From Sphingopyxis chilensis (GTDB taxonomy: Bacteria; Pseudomonadota; Alphaproteobacteria; Sphingomonadales; Sphingomonadaceae): a DNA stretch of 64,000 nt. The stretch lies in contig NZ_CP142394.1 in assembly GCF_035930445.1 (NCBI RefSeq), forward strand, positions 2,637,501 to 2,701,500, in the 5' to 3' direction. Below are positions 8,725 to 19,226 of the stretch, piece after piece; position 1 is the stretch's first letter, and every line of letters begins with the position of its first letter. The translations under genes and the position numbers were made by a program. The notes beneath the pieces were generated by a model, which made no database searches, had not been told where the DNA came from, and worked only from the letters and a program-made list of their open reading frames with translations.

Positions 8725-8745
8725 TGCACTGCAAAATGATTTGCA
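8725..8745 (-). promoter_or_regulatory. Palindromic element in the ahpC leader or promoter
   Basis: Two overlapping symmetric elements occur: TGCACTGCA at 8725-8733 and TGCAAA-ATGA-TTTGCA at 8730-8745 (a perfect 6-4-6 inverted repeat). Read on the ahpC strand, the first is TGCAGTGCA, the same 9-mer found before the phasin gene at 32815-32823. The position fits an operator overlapping the transcription start. The binding protein is unknown. Confidence 0.4.
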
Positions 8746-8802
8746 GGGCGCCAGCTATGCCGACTGGCACGCGCACTCAACCCCAATTTTCCGGGCACAC
8801 TT

Positions 8803-8828
8803 ATCGGCTGAATCGATTAAAAGCCGAT
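8803..8828. promoter_or_regulatory. Inverted repeat upstream of ahpC
   Basis: ATCGGCT (8803-8809) is repeated inverted as AGCCGAT (8822-8828) with a 12-base AT-rich centre. It lies about 100 bases before ahpC and just after the end of the small gene to the right. It could be an OxyR-type upstream site or a weak terminator for that gene. I cannot decide between them. Confidence 0.3.
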
Positions 8829-8846
8829 ATTCGCGCAAAACGGCGA

Positions 8847-9140
8847 TTACCGGCAAATATCCTTCGCGCCAACGAGAAGGTCGATTACCTCGGCGTCGAA
8901 ATCATCGGGCGCGCCCGGGGTGATCTTGCGGAAACGACGCGCGCAATAGGCTGCGCGGGGACCAAGGTCGGGAACGTCGCGGAACTTCAGCGCGGTTCCT
9001 GACGTCCCGCCCACCAGGTCGGGCATGTCGCTCCACACGGTTCGCACCGTGAAAACGGCGCCCGGGCGAACCTCGGGCGGGTAACGCTCGTGCCGGCTGA
9101 TACACAGCGCCAGGTCATCCACTCGCCAATCGTCTGTCAT
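8847..9140 (-). CDS. Conserved-looking small hypothetical protein
   Basis: The start at 9140 has an excellent GGGAGGG ribosome site eight bases upstream, which argues for a real gene. The 97-residue product starts with an acidic, tryptophan-containing segment (DDWRVDDLALC), contains the beta-rich stretch GAVFTVRTV and an arginine-rich YCARRFRKI near residue 75. Short proteins of this style occur in alphaproteobacterial chromosomes and phages, but I know no function. It sits alone upstream of ahpC on the same strand, with 145 bases between. Confidence 0.6.
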   Translation of the reverse strand: MTDDWRVDDLALCISRHERYPPEVRPGAVFTVRTVWSDMPDLVGGTSGTALKFRDVPDLGPRAAYCARRFRKITPGAPDDFDAEVIDLLVGAKDICR

Positions 9141-9285
9141 TATCGACCCTCCCGAAGCATTCACCAGGGTGGCCCGGCCAAGGCTACCATAGAATCGGGC
9201 GGCACGCGACGGCATTTGGCCGCTGGCAAAGTCATGGCGCGCTGACTAGAGGCAGACGGTGTTCGGACGGGCAACGGAGCGCCAT

Positions 9286-10464
9286 ATGACCCCCACCGCA
9301 AAGATCCTTCTCCTCGGCTCGGGCGAGCTCGGCCGCGAGTTCGTCATTTCGGCGAAACGCCTCGGCTGCCATGTCGTCGCGTGCGACAGCTATGCCGGTG
9401 CGCCGGCGATGCAGGTTGCCGACGAATATGAGGTCTTCTCGATGCTCGACGGCGATGCGCTCCGCGCCGCGATCGAAAAGCACCGCCCCGATCATGTCGT
9501 GCCCGAGGTCGAGGCGATCCGCACCGAAATCCTCGCCGAAGTCGAAGCCGAGGGCTTCCATGTCGTCCCCTCGGCGCGCGCGGCGCAGCTGACGATGAAC
9601 CGCGACGCGATCCGCGACCTCGCGGCGAGCGAGCTCGGACTCGCCACATCGACCTTCGAATATGCCGAGACGCGTGAGGAATTGCGGGCCGCGGCCGGGC
9701 GGATCGGCTTCCCCCTCGTCGTAAAACCCGTGATGTCCTCGTCGGGCAAGGGGCAGAGCACGGTGAAAGACGCCGCCGCGATCGACGCCGCGTGGGACTA
9801 TGCCGCCGCCGGGATGCGCGGCGACCGGCTGCGCGTAATCGCCGAGGCATTCATCGATTTCGATTACGAGATCACGCTGCTGACCGTCCGGCACAAGGGC
9901 GGCGTCAGCTTCTGCCCGCCGATCGGCCACCGGCAGGAGCGCGGCGACTATCGCGAAAGCTGGCAACCCGCTGCGATGTCGGATGCGGCGCTCGATAGTG
10001 CTCAGCAGATGGCGACCAAGGTCGTCGATGCGCTCGGCGGCCATGGCATTTTCGGGGTCGAATTTTTCGTGAAGGGCGACGCGGTCATCTTCTCCGAACT
10101 CAGCCCGCGCCCGCACGACACGGGCATGGTCACGCTGATCTCGCAAGCCCTGTCGGAGTTCGACCTGCACGCGCGGGCGATCCTGGGCCTGCCGATCACC
10201 GCGATCGAGGTTCCGCACGCGAGCGCGAGCGCGGTGCTGCTTGCCGACCGCGACGCGAGCGATTTCGCGATCACCGGCCTTGCCGACGCGCTGGCGCAGC
10301 CCAATGCCGAAACCGCGGTCGATGCCCGCATCTTCGGCAAGCCCGTCACGCGGCCGTATCGCCGGATGGGCGTCGCGCTCGCGAGGGTCACGGGCGGCAC
10401 TACCGACGAAGCACGCGCTGCGGCAGTCGCGGCGGCGGCGACGCTTCGCATCGACTATCGATGA
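9286..10464 (+). CDS. purT: Formate-dependent phosphoribosylglycinamide formyltransferase
   Basis: This 392-residue ATP-grasp enzyme makes formyl-GAR from GAR, formate and ATP in purine synthesis, the folate-independent route. It opens with the dinucleotide-like loop GSGELGRE (from residue 11). It has the ATP-binding loop SSSGKGQS in the middle and the metal-binding [10 protein letters not shown] near residue 271. Length equals E. coli PurT. I chose ATG 9286 because GGAG sits seven bases before it and the family N-terminus aligns there. An in-frame codon at 9259 is less likely. Its stop overlaps the next gene as ATGA. Confidence 0.95.
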   Translation: MTPTAKILLLGSGELGREFVISAKRLGCHVVACDSYAGAPAMQVADEYEVFSMLDGDALRAAIEKHRPDHVVPEVEAIRTEILAEVEAEGFHVVPSARAAQLTMNRDAIRDLAASELGLATSTFEYAETREELRAAAGRIGFPLVVKPVMSSSGKGQSTVKDAAAIDAAWDYAAAGMRGDRLRVIAEAFIDFDYEITLLTVRHKGGVSFCPPIGHRQERGDYRESWQPAAMSDAALDSAQQMATKVVDALGGHGIFGVEFFVKGDAVIFSELSPRPHDTGMVTLISQALSEFDLHARAILGLPITAIEVPHASASAVLLADRDASDFAITGLADALAQPNAETAVDARIFGKPVTRPYRRMGVALARVTGGTTDEARAAAVAAAATLRIDYR

Positions 10465-10922
10465 CCGTCGCGGCCCGCCGTCTCGGCCCCGGCGACATCG
10501 CCGCGATGCGCGACCTCAACGCGCTCTATGCCGATGCGTTCGAGGACGCCGAAACCTATCGCCGCGAAACGCCCGACGACGCGTGGCTCGCACGCCAGCT
10601 CGGCAAGGATGCCGTCATCCTGCTCGTCGCCGAGACGGGGGGCCGCATCGTCGGCGGCCTCACCGCCTATGAACTGCCTAAGCTGGAGGCGGCGCGCAGC
10701 GAAATCTATCTCTACGACCTTGCGGTCGCTCCGCATTTCCGCCGCTGCGGCATTGCGACGATGCTGATCGACGAGCTGCAACATATCGCCGCCGACACCG
10801 GCGCCTGGGCCGTGTTCGTGCAGGCCGATTATGCCGACCCGCCCGCGATCGCTCTCTATACCAAGCTGGGCGTCCGCGAAGAGGTGCTCCATTTCGACCT
10901 ACCGCCCAAGGCGCGATGTTAG
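10461..10922 (+). CDS. GNAT acetyltransferase resembling aminoglycoside 3-N-acetyltransferase AAC(3)-I
   Basis: This 153-residue protein is a single GNAT domain that resembles the AAC(3)-I family beyond the general fold. The strand [11 protein letters not shown] (residues 80-90), the acetyl-CoA loop RRCGIATML (94-102), the segment [18 protein letters not shown] (120-137) and REEVLHFDL (139-147) closely match what I remember of AAC(3)-Ia. That enzyme acetylates gentamicin-type aminoglycosides. Whether this homologue does so is untested, and it could have a housekeeping substrate. Its ATG overlaps the purT stop by four bases, so it is coupled to purT. There are no integron or mobile-element signs nearby. 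Confidence 0.85.
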   Translation: MTVAARRLGPGDIAAMRDLNALYADAFEDAETYRRETPDDAWLARQLGKDAVILLVAETGGRIVGGLTAYELPKLEAARSEIYLYDLAVAPHFRRCGIATMLIDELQHIAADTGAWAVFVQADYADPPAIALYTKLGVREEVLHFDLPPKARC

Positions 10923-10983
10923 CGGGAAGAAACCGGGAACATCGCGCTAGGCCGCCCCGCCCGCCGCTGCTACACCCCGCGCC

Positions 10984-13790
<2,807 letters not shown>

Positions 13791-13794
<4 letters not shown>

Positions 13795-14291
13795 TCGCCG
13801 CGCTGCTGTTCGTCGCGGCGCTCGCCGCCGATCCCGCCCCCGCGCCGCCGGAAACCGCGACGGCGGTGCCTGCGCGCCAGTCGTCGATCGCCGACGCCGA
13901 CCTGCGCGAATTCGCCGCGATCGCGGGGCGCAAGGTTGCCGGGCGGCCGGTCGAGGGGCCCTACGCGACCGCCGACAAGGTGCTGCTCATCCGGCGCGAC
14001 GACAAGGGCTATCCCGTCGTCGCCGCAAGCATCGGCTTCCCCTCGCGCCAGTCGCTTCCGGCACCGCCCGCCGGCACACTCGTCGTCGTCCGGTTGCATC
14101 AGCGTTCCGAAACCGTCGTTCCCGGACCGACCGCGGACGATCTTGCCTTTGTGAAGGCGAACCGGCTGCCGCTGTTCGTGATTGGCGAATGGGCTCGCCC
14201 TGCGCCGATGTGGGAGGTGGCGTGGGTCGACGAAGCGGTCCGCTTCCGCACGATCGGCGAGGTCGGCGAAATCGGTCCCTGGCGGGACTGA
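13791..14291 (+). CDS. Small exported protein, possibly a degenerate JAB/DUF4329-like domain (TTG start)
   Basis: The TTG start overlaps the polA stop as TTGA, so translation is likely coupled. The 166-residue product begins with a short hydrophobic stretch (residues 1-12). Its C-terminal half carries VVVRLHQRSETVVPGPTADD followed by NRLPLFVIGEW, which resembles the H-x-x, P-x-x-x-D layout of DUF4329/JAB-type metallopeptidase relatives. Not all metal ligands are visible, so activity is doubtful. The family call is a guess from pattern, but the gene itself looks real. Confidence 0.5.
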
Positions 14292-14351
14292 CCGGCCGAG
14301 GCACGCGCCGCATCGACGGGGCGACCCTTTCGCGCGCACGACTTTGGTTCT

Positions 14352-14392
14352 ATGACGGCTCGATGACATGCGGCCGTCATTTTTGTGACGGC
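14352..14392 (+). promoter_or_regulatory. Overlapping alternative hairpins before the CDP-alcohol transferase (terminator or attenuator)
   Basis: ATGACGGC (14352-14359) can pair with GCCGTCAT (14373-14380), which is followed by TTTT and looks like an intrinsic terminator. The same middle arm (14373-14379) can instead pair with TGACGGC (14386-14392). The two stems exclude each other, as in an attenuator. The element ends 17 bases before the next start codon. Confidence 0.45.
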
Positions 14393-14409
14393 CCGAACAA
14401 AGGGTCCAC

Positions 14410-15084
14410 ATGAGCAAGTTCGAACCCGTCGCCAAGGCGCCGGTCCGCATCCAGCAGAATATCCTCGCGCGCAGCGAGCGCCGCCTGCTCAACTGGCTTT
14501 GCGCGCGCCTGCCCGCATGGGTTACGCCCGATCAGCTTACCACATTGGGGTTCGTGGGCGCGGTGCTCGTTGCGGCGGGTTACTGGCTCAGCTGGTTTGA
14601 CAGCGAATGGCTCGGCCTGTCGCTCGCGGGTTATATCGTCAACTGGTTCGGCGATTCGCTCGACGGCAGCCTCGCGCGCTGGCGCGGCATCGAGCGGCCC
14701 AATTACGGCTATTTCGTCGACCACAGCGTCGATGCGATCGCGACGCTGCTGATGATCAGCGCGATCGGGATGAGCCCTTACATGCGACTCGACGTCGCGC
14801 TGATGGGCGTGATCGGTTATTTCCTGCTGTCGATCCACACCTTTATTTCGGCGAAGATCCTCGGCGAATTCCGCCTGTCCTACATGGCGGGCGGGCCGAC
14901 CGAACTGCGCCTGATGCTGATGGCAATGACCGCGCTGATGCCCATCGTGGGGGGCCGCGACATCCCGGGCACCAATTTCTCGCCCTTCGACCTGTTCGCG
15001 CTTATCGTCGCGAGCATCCTCGTAACGCTGTTCATCGTCCAGACGTCGGCAACGGCGCGGATGCTCCGCCGCCGCGGCGGCTAG
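14410..15084 (+). CDS. CDP-alcohol phosphatidyltransferase family membrane enzyme
   Basis: This 224-residue integral membrane protein has the full family signature: Asp82-x-x-Asp85-Gly86-x-x-Ala89-Arg90, then Gly100, Asp104 and Asp108, which bind two metal ions and the CDP-alcohol. Several hydrophobic segments follow (about 49-62, 68-80, 110-135, 155-175 and 190-210). Such enzymes join a CDP-activated lipid or alcohol to a second alcohol to make phospholipids. The acceptor (glycerophosphate, inositol, serine or other) cannot be told. An AAAGGG ribosome site and alternative hairpins lie just upstream. Confidence 0.85.
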   Translation: MSKFEPVAKAPVRIQQNILARSERRLLNWLCARLPAWVTPDQLTTLGFVGAVLVAAGYWLSWFDSEWLGLSLAGYIVNWFGDSLDGSLARWRGIERPNYGYFVDHSVDAIATLLMISAIGMSPYMRLDVALMGVIGYFLLSIHTFISAKILGEFRLSYMAGGPTELRLMLMAMTALMPIVGGRDIPGTNFSPFDLFALIVASILVTLFIVQTSATARMLRRRGG

Positions 15085-15090
15085 GGCGGC

Positions 15091-15984
15091 CTAAGGCCGC
15101 ACCCGCGCCTGCGCATAGGTGCCGAGCAGGCGCAGCGACTTGGTCTGGAAATCCAGCTCCTCGAGCGCGCGGTCGATCCGTTCGTCGCCCGGCGCACCGA
15201 CGATATCGGCATAAAATTGCGTCGCCGCAAAGCTGCCGCCGGTCTGATAGCTTTCGAGCTTGGTCATGTTGACGCCGTTGGTCGCAAAGCCGCCGAGCGC
15301 CTTGTATAGCGCGGCGGGGATATTCTTCACCTCGAACATGAAGGTCGTCATCACCGGCCCTTCGATCGCCGAAAAATCGAGCAGCGGTTCACGCGCGAGC
15401 ACAACGAAGCGCGTCATATTATGGTCGGCATCCTCCATGCCGGTGCCGTGGAGCGTCAGGCCATAAAGATCCGCCGCGTGCGGCGGCGCGAGCGCGGCGA
15501 GGCCGACTTCGTCGCTGTCGGCGACCCACGCCGCCGCGCCCGCGGTGTCGCTGTGCGCGACGGGCGCGATATTGTTGGCGCGCAGCCAGTGGCGGCATTG
15601 CCCGAGTGCCTGTTCGTGGCTCATCGCGCGCGTCACCGGCCCCAGGTCGCGGCTCATCAGGCCATACCGGATCGGCAGGAAATGCTCGCCGACGATCGAC
15701 AGGCCCGATTCGGGGAGCAGGAAATGGATATCGGCGACGCGGCCGTGCAGACTGTTCTCGATCGGGATGATCGCGCGGTCGACGCGGCCTTCGCGCACGG
15801 CGTCAATCGCGTCCTCGAACGCATAGCAGGGCATCGGTAGCGAGTTGGGATCATATTCGCGCGCGGCAAGGTCGCTGTTCGCGCCGGGCGCGCCCTGAAA
15901 CGCCAGCCCGCGCGCGGGCTCGGCGAGCGCCATCGCCCGCATTTCGTCGACCAGATGCTGCGCCGAAGCCGAATAGCTGCCCAT
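15091..15984 (-). CDS. pheA: Prephenate dehydratase
   Basis: This 297-residue enzyme converts prephenate to phenylpyruvate in phenylalanine synthesis. The N-terminal catalytic half has GLAFQGAPGANS, the active-site region IIPIENSLHGRV, HNMTRF (the conserved TRF threonine) and a C-terminal ACT regulatory domain with the phenylalanine-binding GVNMTKLES motif. No chorismate mutase domain is attached, as is usual in alphaproteobacteria. ATG 15984 is chosen because GGGAAGG lies upstream and the family begins there. It converges on the CDP-alcohol transferase. Confidence 0.94.
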   Translation of the reverse strand: MGSYSASAQHLVDEMRAMALAEPARGLAFQGAPGANSDLAAREYDPNSLPMPCYAFEDAIDAVREGRVDRAIIPIENSLHGRVADIHFLLPESGLSIVGEHFLPIRYGLMSRDLGPVTRAMSHEQALGQCRHWLRANNIAPVAHSDTAGAAAWVADSDEVGLAALAPPHAADLYGLTLHGTGMEDADHNMTRFVVLAREPLLDFSAIEGPVMTTFMFEVKNIPAALYKALGGFATNGVNMTKLESYQTGGSFAATQFYADIVGAPGDERIDRALEELDFQTKSLRLLGTYAQARVRP

Positions 15985-16170
15985 CGATTGCCTTCCCAGG
16001 GTGGAGCCGCGGCGCATAGCCTTCCCGCCTGCTGCGCGCAACCGGACCTTCGGCCTTCGGCTCTTCGGGCGATTTCATCCCCTTGCGCCGCCGTCGCCGC
16101 ACCATTAAGGGAGCCTCCAAATCAAAGATGCGTCCGGCAAGCGGGCGCCAGCTAACGGGGCTGCTAGAGC

Positions 16171-16821
16171 ATGGACGATCGCAACAATACTATTGCCGGC
16201 TGGGTACTGTTCGCCGGCATTTGCGCGCTGGGCCTGACGATCGGGTCGCAGATGCTGTTCGCCAGCCATGCCCCCGAAAAGCCCGGTTATCCGATCGAAG
16301 ACGCCGAAGCCGGCGCCGGTGGTGGCGAATCGGCCGTGCCGCTCCCCAATCTCCTCGCCGCCGCCGACCCGGCAAAGGGCGAAGCGGTATTCGCGAAATG
16401 CGGTGCGTGCCACACGGTCAATTCGGGCGGCGCCAACGGCATCGGCCCGAATCTGTGGGGCGCTCTCGGCAAGCCGCACGGCCATGTTCCGGGCTTCGAT
16501 TATTCGGCCGCGCTCAAGGGCGTTCCAGGTAATTGGGACTTCGCTGGCATGGACGAATGGCTGAAGAGTCCGCGCAAATATGCCCCGGGCACCAAGATGT
16601 CGTTCGCGGGCCTCAGCAGCCCCGAAGATCGCGCCAACCTGATCGTCTATCTGAACAGCCAGGGGTCGAACCTGCCGCTGCCCGCCGCCGAAGCCGCACC
16701 TGCGGCGGAGGAAGCGGGCGCCGCTCCGGCGGAAGGCGAAGGCGCGGCCCCGGCGAGCGAAGGCGCGGCAGCTCCGGCCGCGGACGCCGCAGCCCCTGCC
16801 CCGGCCGAAGCCAAGAAATAA
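16171..16821 (+). CDS. Membrane-anchored class I c-type cytochrome
   Basis: The 216-residue protein has an N-terminal signal anchor (residues 8-30), a flexible linker, one haem c site CGACH (Cys77, Cys80, His81), a distal Met143 in GTKMSFAG, and an unusual C-terminal tail of about 45 residues made of Ala, Glu and Pro. The fold resembles CycM/cytochrome c552, which feeds electrons from the bc1 complex to the terminal oxidase. It is followed, with a one-base overlap (TAATG), by a second cytochrome of the same type. Confidence 0.9.
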   Translation: MDDRNNTIAGWVLFAGICALGLTIGSQMLFASHAPEKPGYPIEDAEAGAGGGESAVPLPNLLAAADPAKGEAVFAKCGACHTVNSGGANGIGPNLWGALGKPHGHVPGFDYSAALKGVPGNWDFAGMDEWLKSPRKYAPGTKMSFAGLSSPEDRANLIVYLNSQGSNLPLPAAEAAPAAEEAGAAPAEGEGAAPASEGAAAPAADAAAPAPAEAKK

Positions 16822-17249
16822 TGCGGCTCGCGCCCGTCCTGCTGGCGGGCGCCTTGGCGCTTGCCGGTTGCGGCAAGAGCGAGCCCCCCGCCGACAACGC
16901 CCCGGGCGGTGAAGCGGCGGTCGAAACCCCAGCCGTTGCGCCGACGGCGGCGATGGGCGAGCAGGTCTTCCGGCGCTGCGTCGCTTGCCACACGGCCGAA
17001 CAGGGTGGATCCAACGGCATCGGCCCCAATCTGCACGGCGTCGTCGGTGCTGCGGTGGCCTCGAAGCCCGATTTTTCCTATTCGGGAGCGATGAAGGCAA
17101 AGGGCGGCGTTTGGGACGAGGCCGCCCTCGACGCCTATCTGAAAGCGCCGATGAAGGATGTGCCGGGCACGCGCATGGCCTTTGCCGGCGTAATCGATCC
17201 CACCGATCGCAAGGCGCTGATCCTGTATCTGGAAGAACAGTCGAAATAA
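16821..17249 (+). CDS. Class I c-type cytochrome, lipoprotein
   Basis: The 142-residue product carries a lipoprotein signal (LAGC, lipidated Cys17), one haem c site CVACH (Cys53, Cys56, His57), GSNGIGPNL and axial Met119 in GTRMAFAG. It is clearly a paralogue of the preceding cytochrome: both have IGPNL, FDYS or FSYS, and PGT[KR]M[SA]FAG. The two differ in anchoring, with a transmembrane helix in the first and a lipid in the second. The ATG overlaps the previous TAA by one base, so the two are co-translated. Confidence 0.9.
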   Translation: MRLAPVLLAGALALAGCGKSEPPADNAPGGEAAVETPAVAPTAAMGEQVFRRCVACHTAEQGGSNGIGPNLHGVVGAAVASKPDFSYSGAMKAKGGVWDEAALDAYLKAPMKDVPGTRMAFAGVIDPTDRKALILYLEEQSK

Positions 17250-17274
17250 GCCGCGCCCGCGAGAGCGACGGCCG

Positions 17275-18147
17275 TCAATGATCGTCGATGTTCGCGTAGA
17301 AGTCCGTAACGATCTTCCACGCCTCATCCGCCGTCTCGACAAACTGGAAGAGATCGAGGTCGCGCGCACTGACCACGCCCTCCTCGACCAGCGCCTCGAA
17401 ATTGACGACGCGCTGCCAGAACTCCTTGCCGAACAGCACGATCGGGATCGGCTTGATCTTGCCGGTCTGGATCAGCGTCAACAGCTCGAACATCTCGTCG
17501 AACGTGCCGAAGCCGCCCGGAAAGACGCAGACCGCGCGCGCGCGAAGCAGGAAGTGCATCTTGCGCAGCGCGAAATAGTGGAACTGGAAGCTCAATGACG
17601 GTGTAACGAAGCGGTTCGGCGCCTGCTCGTGCGGCAGCACGATGTTGAGCCCGATCGATTCGCGGCCCTCGTCGTCGGCCCCGCGATTTGCCGCCTCCAT
17701 GATCGACGGCCCGCCGCCCGAACACACGACGAAATGACGGCAGCCCTTGTCGTCGCACGGATATTGGCTTGCGAGCCGGGCGAGCGAGCGCGCCTCGTCA
17801 TAATATTTCGCCTTCGCCTTCAGCCGGCGCGCGATGTTGCGCGTGGCGTCATCGGTCGCCGCGGCCTCGAGCGCGTCGGCCTGCGACGGTTCGGGAATGC
17901 GCGCCGAGCCATAGACGACGAGCGTCGATTCGATCCCCGCTTCATCGAGCAGCAACTCGGGCTTGAGCAACTCGAGCTGGAAACGGACGGGACGCAGATC
18001 CTCGCGCAACAGGAAATCATTGTCCTGAAACGCGAGCTTGTACGCGGGGTCCGCCGTCTGCGGGGTGGTGGTCGCCTGCTTGGCGAACTGCGCGTCGTCC
18101 TTGGCCTTGTGGAAACGCGAACGATGGGGTTGTTTATCTTCTGCCAT
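17275..18147 (-). CDS. LOG-family nucleotide-processing protein
   Basis: This 290-residue protein has the LOG (formerly lysine decarboxylase-like) Rossmann fold: CSGGGPSIMEAANRGA and the signature PGGFGTFDE near residue 195. LOG enzymes are nucleoside 5'-monophosphate phosphoribohydrolases, as in cytokinin activation. The long N-terminal extension (about 90 residues) and high charge are typical of the larger bacterial subgroup, whose role is less clear. An in-frame TTG at 18183 is an alternative start, but ATG 18147 is preferred. No strong ribosome site is seen. Confidence 0.85.
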   Translation of the reverse strand: MAEDKQPHRSRFHKAKDDAQFAKQATTTPQTADPAYKLAFQDNDFLLREDLRPVRFQLELLKPELLLDEAGIESTLVVYGSARIPEPSQADALEAAATDDATRNIARRLKAKAKYYDEARSLARLASQYPCDDKGCRHFVVCSGGGPSIMEAANRGADDEGRESIGLNIVLPHEQAPNRFVTPSLSFQFHYFALRKMHFLLRARAVCVFPGGFGTFDEMFELLTLIQTGKIKPIPIVLFGKEFWQRVVNFEALVEEGVVSARDLDLFQFVETADEAWKIVTDFYANIDDH

Positions 18148-18209
18148 TAGCGAGCGGCTAGCCGCTTCGCGTGACTTTGCCAAGTCAGCGGCAACAGGTC
18201 CCCTTCCCC

Positions 18210-18302
18210 GTCATTGCAAGGAGCCGCAGGCGACGCGGCAATCTCCTGCGCGCGGGACAGCGCGAGACCGATGGCTGGAGATTGCTTCGCTCGCGCAATG
18301 CG
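18210..18302. repeat. Intergenic palindromic repeat, family A (diverged copy)
   Basis: The ends read GTCATTGC and GCAATG in inverted orientation and the right arm includes GGAGATTGCTTCGCTCGCGC, related to the arms of the copies at 23711 and 34664. The left arm is altered (AGGAGCCGCAGG), so this is a decayed or sub-type copy. It lies in the 208-base gap between the LOG gene and the extensin-like gene. The rest of that gap shows nothing else. Confidence 0.6.
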
Positions 18303-18355
18303 CGAGTTTATCCTGATCGCCTGCAAGGCAGTCGAAGGGCCCGCAATGGACGTCG

Positions 18356-19057
18356 CTAACGGCAGTAGCCGTTGCCGCTCATGTCGAAATGGAAATGATT
18401 ATAGTGGGCGGCGTTATAGTCGGGGCCGAGTACGGTGCCGAAGCGGCGGCAGCCCGATTTGTGCAGCGCGCGGAGGAAATCCTGCGACGACCGGTCGCCC
18501 GTCCACCCGCCGTCGAGCATGATGCGGCGCCCGTCGGCGAGCACAAATCCCGAAACATCGATCGCGTTCGAATAGGCGTGCTGCGACAGGCGGCCCGAAC
18601 GGCCCCCGTAGATGTTGCGGCAGCTATAGGTTCCGAAGGTCTCGATCTTCACGACCTCGGTCCCGAAATATTTCCGTGCGGCGGGCTTCACCGCATATTG
18701 CGCCCAGGCCGCAAAATTGCGGGCGAGCGGACAGGTCATCGCGCCGAGCCCCGACACCGGCACGCCGACGTCGAGCAGCTTGATCGAGTCGATCGAGGTA
18801 CAGCCGCCGCCATGGTCCTGGTTCGGAAGCGGCGTGAAGCGCACGCCGGCCTGTTTGAGGTCGAAGGCGCATTGCTGGGCTTCGGCGCTGGTGAAGGAGG
18901 GAGAGCCTATCACTTGCGGGCGGTTCGGCTTGCTTGCCGACGTCCGCTTCCCGCCACCGTTCTTCATCGCCTCGGGCGCCCCGAAACAGGCGGAAAGCGC
19001 CAGCGCCACGGTGGCTGCGATCAGGATCCGGGGCTTCAAGAAGGTCGGGATCGGCAT
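18356..19057 (-). CDS. Extensin-like family lipoprotein
   Basis: This 233-residue protein starts with a lipoprotein signal (LSAC, Cys24) and contains the extensin-like C-terminal domain of proteobacteria: GGGCTSIDS, GAMTCPLA, a central SCRNIYG, the histidine segment LSQHAYSNAIDVSGF, and near the end YNHFHFD. The histidines and aspartate are arranged as in D-Ala-D-Ala-type (LAS) metallopeptidases, so a cell-wall peptidase role is possible. It stands alone. ATG 19057 is used because the codon at 19066 is TTG. Confidence 0.85.
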   Translation of the reverse strand: MPIPTFLKPRILIAATVALALSACFGAPEAMKNGGGKRTSASKPNRPQVIGSPSFTSAEAQQCAFDLKQAGVRFTPLPNQDHGGGCTSIDSIKLLDVGVPVSGLGAMTCPLARNFAAWAQYAVKPAARKYFGTEVVKIETFGTYSCRNIYGGRSGRLSQHAYSNAIDVSGFVLADGRRIMLDGGWTGDRSSQDFLRALHKSGCRRFGTVLGPDYNAAHYNHFHFDMSGNGYCR

Positions 19058-19144
19058 AGCCGTCAAATTACCGACGAAATGGTTAACAAGCTGTATACCT
19101 TTTCATCGGCTCGTCGAAAATTTCGCGCGGCCCGTGCAATTTGT

Positions 19145-19171
19145 TTGACAGTTGCGCCCCCGCCCCTAAAC
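19145..19171 (+). promoter_or_regulatory. Likely serC promoter
   Basis: A perfect TTGACA (19145-19150) is followed 15 bases later by CTAAAC (19166-19171). Spacing is slightly short, but it is the only promoter-like pair in the gap. It places transcription start just before the leader hairpins. Confidence 0.45.
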
Positions 19172-19223
19172 GCGGCGCCGGGCCACGCGGTCCCAACGCC
19201 GCGCGAGCTCTCTGCAAGGAGAG
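19171..19223 (+). promoter_or_regulatory. Two-hairpin serC leader (serC RNA motif candidate)
   Basis: Stem one pairs 19171-19177 (CGCGGCG) with 19197-19203 (CGCCGCG) and has an inner GGGCC/GGTCCC stem. Stem two pairs CTCTC (19208-19212) with GAGAG (19219-19223) and buries the Shine-Dalgarno AAGGAG. Alphaproteobacterial serC genes are known to carry a conserved two-hairpin leader called the serC motif. Position and shape fit, but I could not run a covariance search. Confidence 0.45.
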
Positions 19224-19226
19224 ACT

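Noticed and set aside
7106..8923. A 605-codon plus-strand open frame over ahpF and ahpC
   Set aside because: ahpC and ahpF have all their redox cysteines at the expected residues, so the opposite frame is a shadow.
18144..18180. 14-base palindrome AGCGGCTAGCCGCT before the LOG gene as an operator
   Set aside because: It lies within the possible upstream part of the coding frame and next to a repeat; there is no promoter nearby to support an operator.
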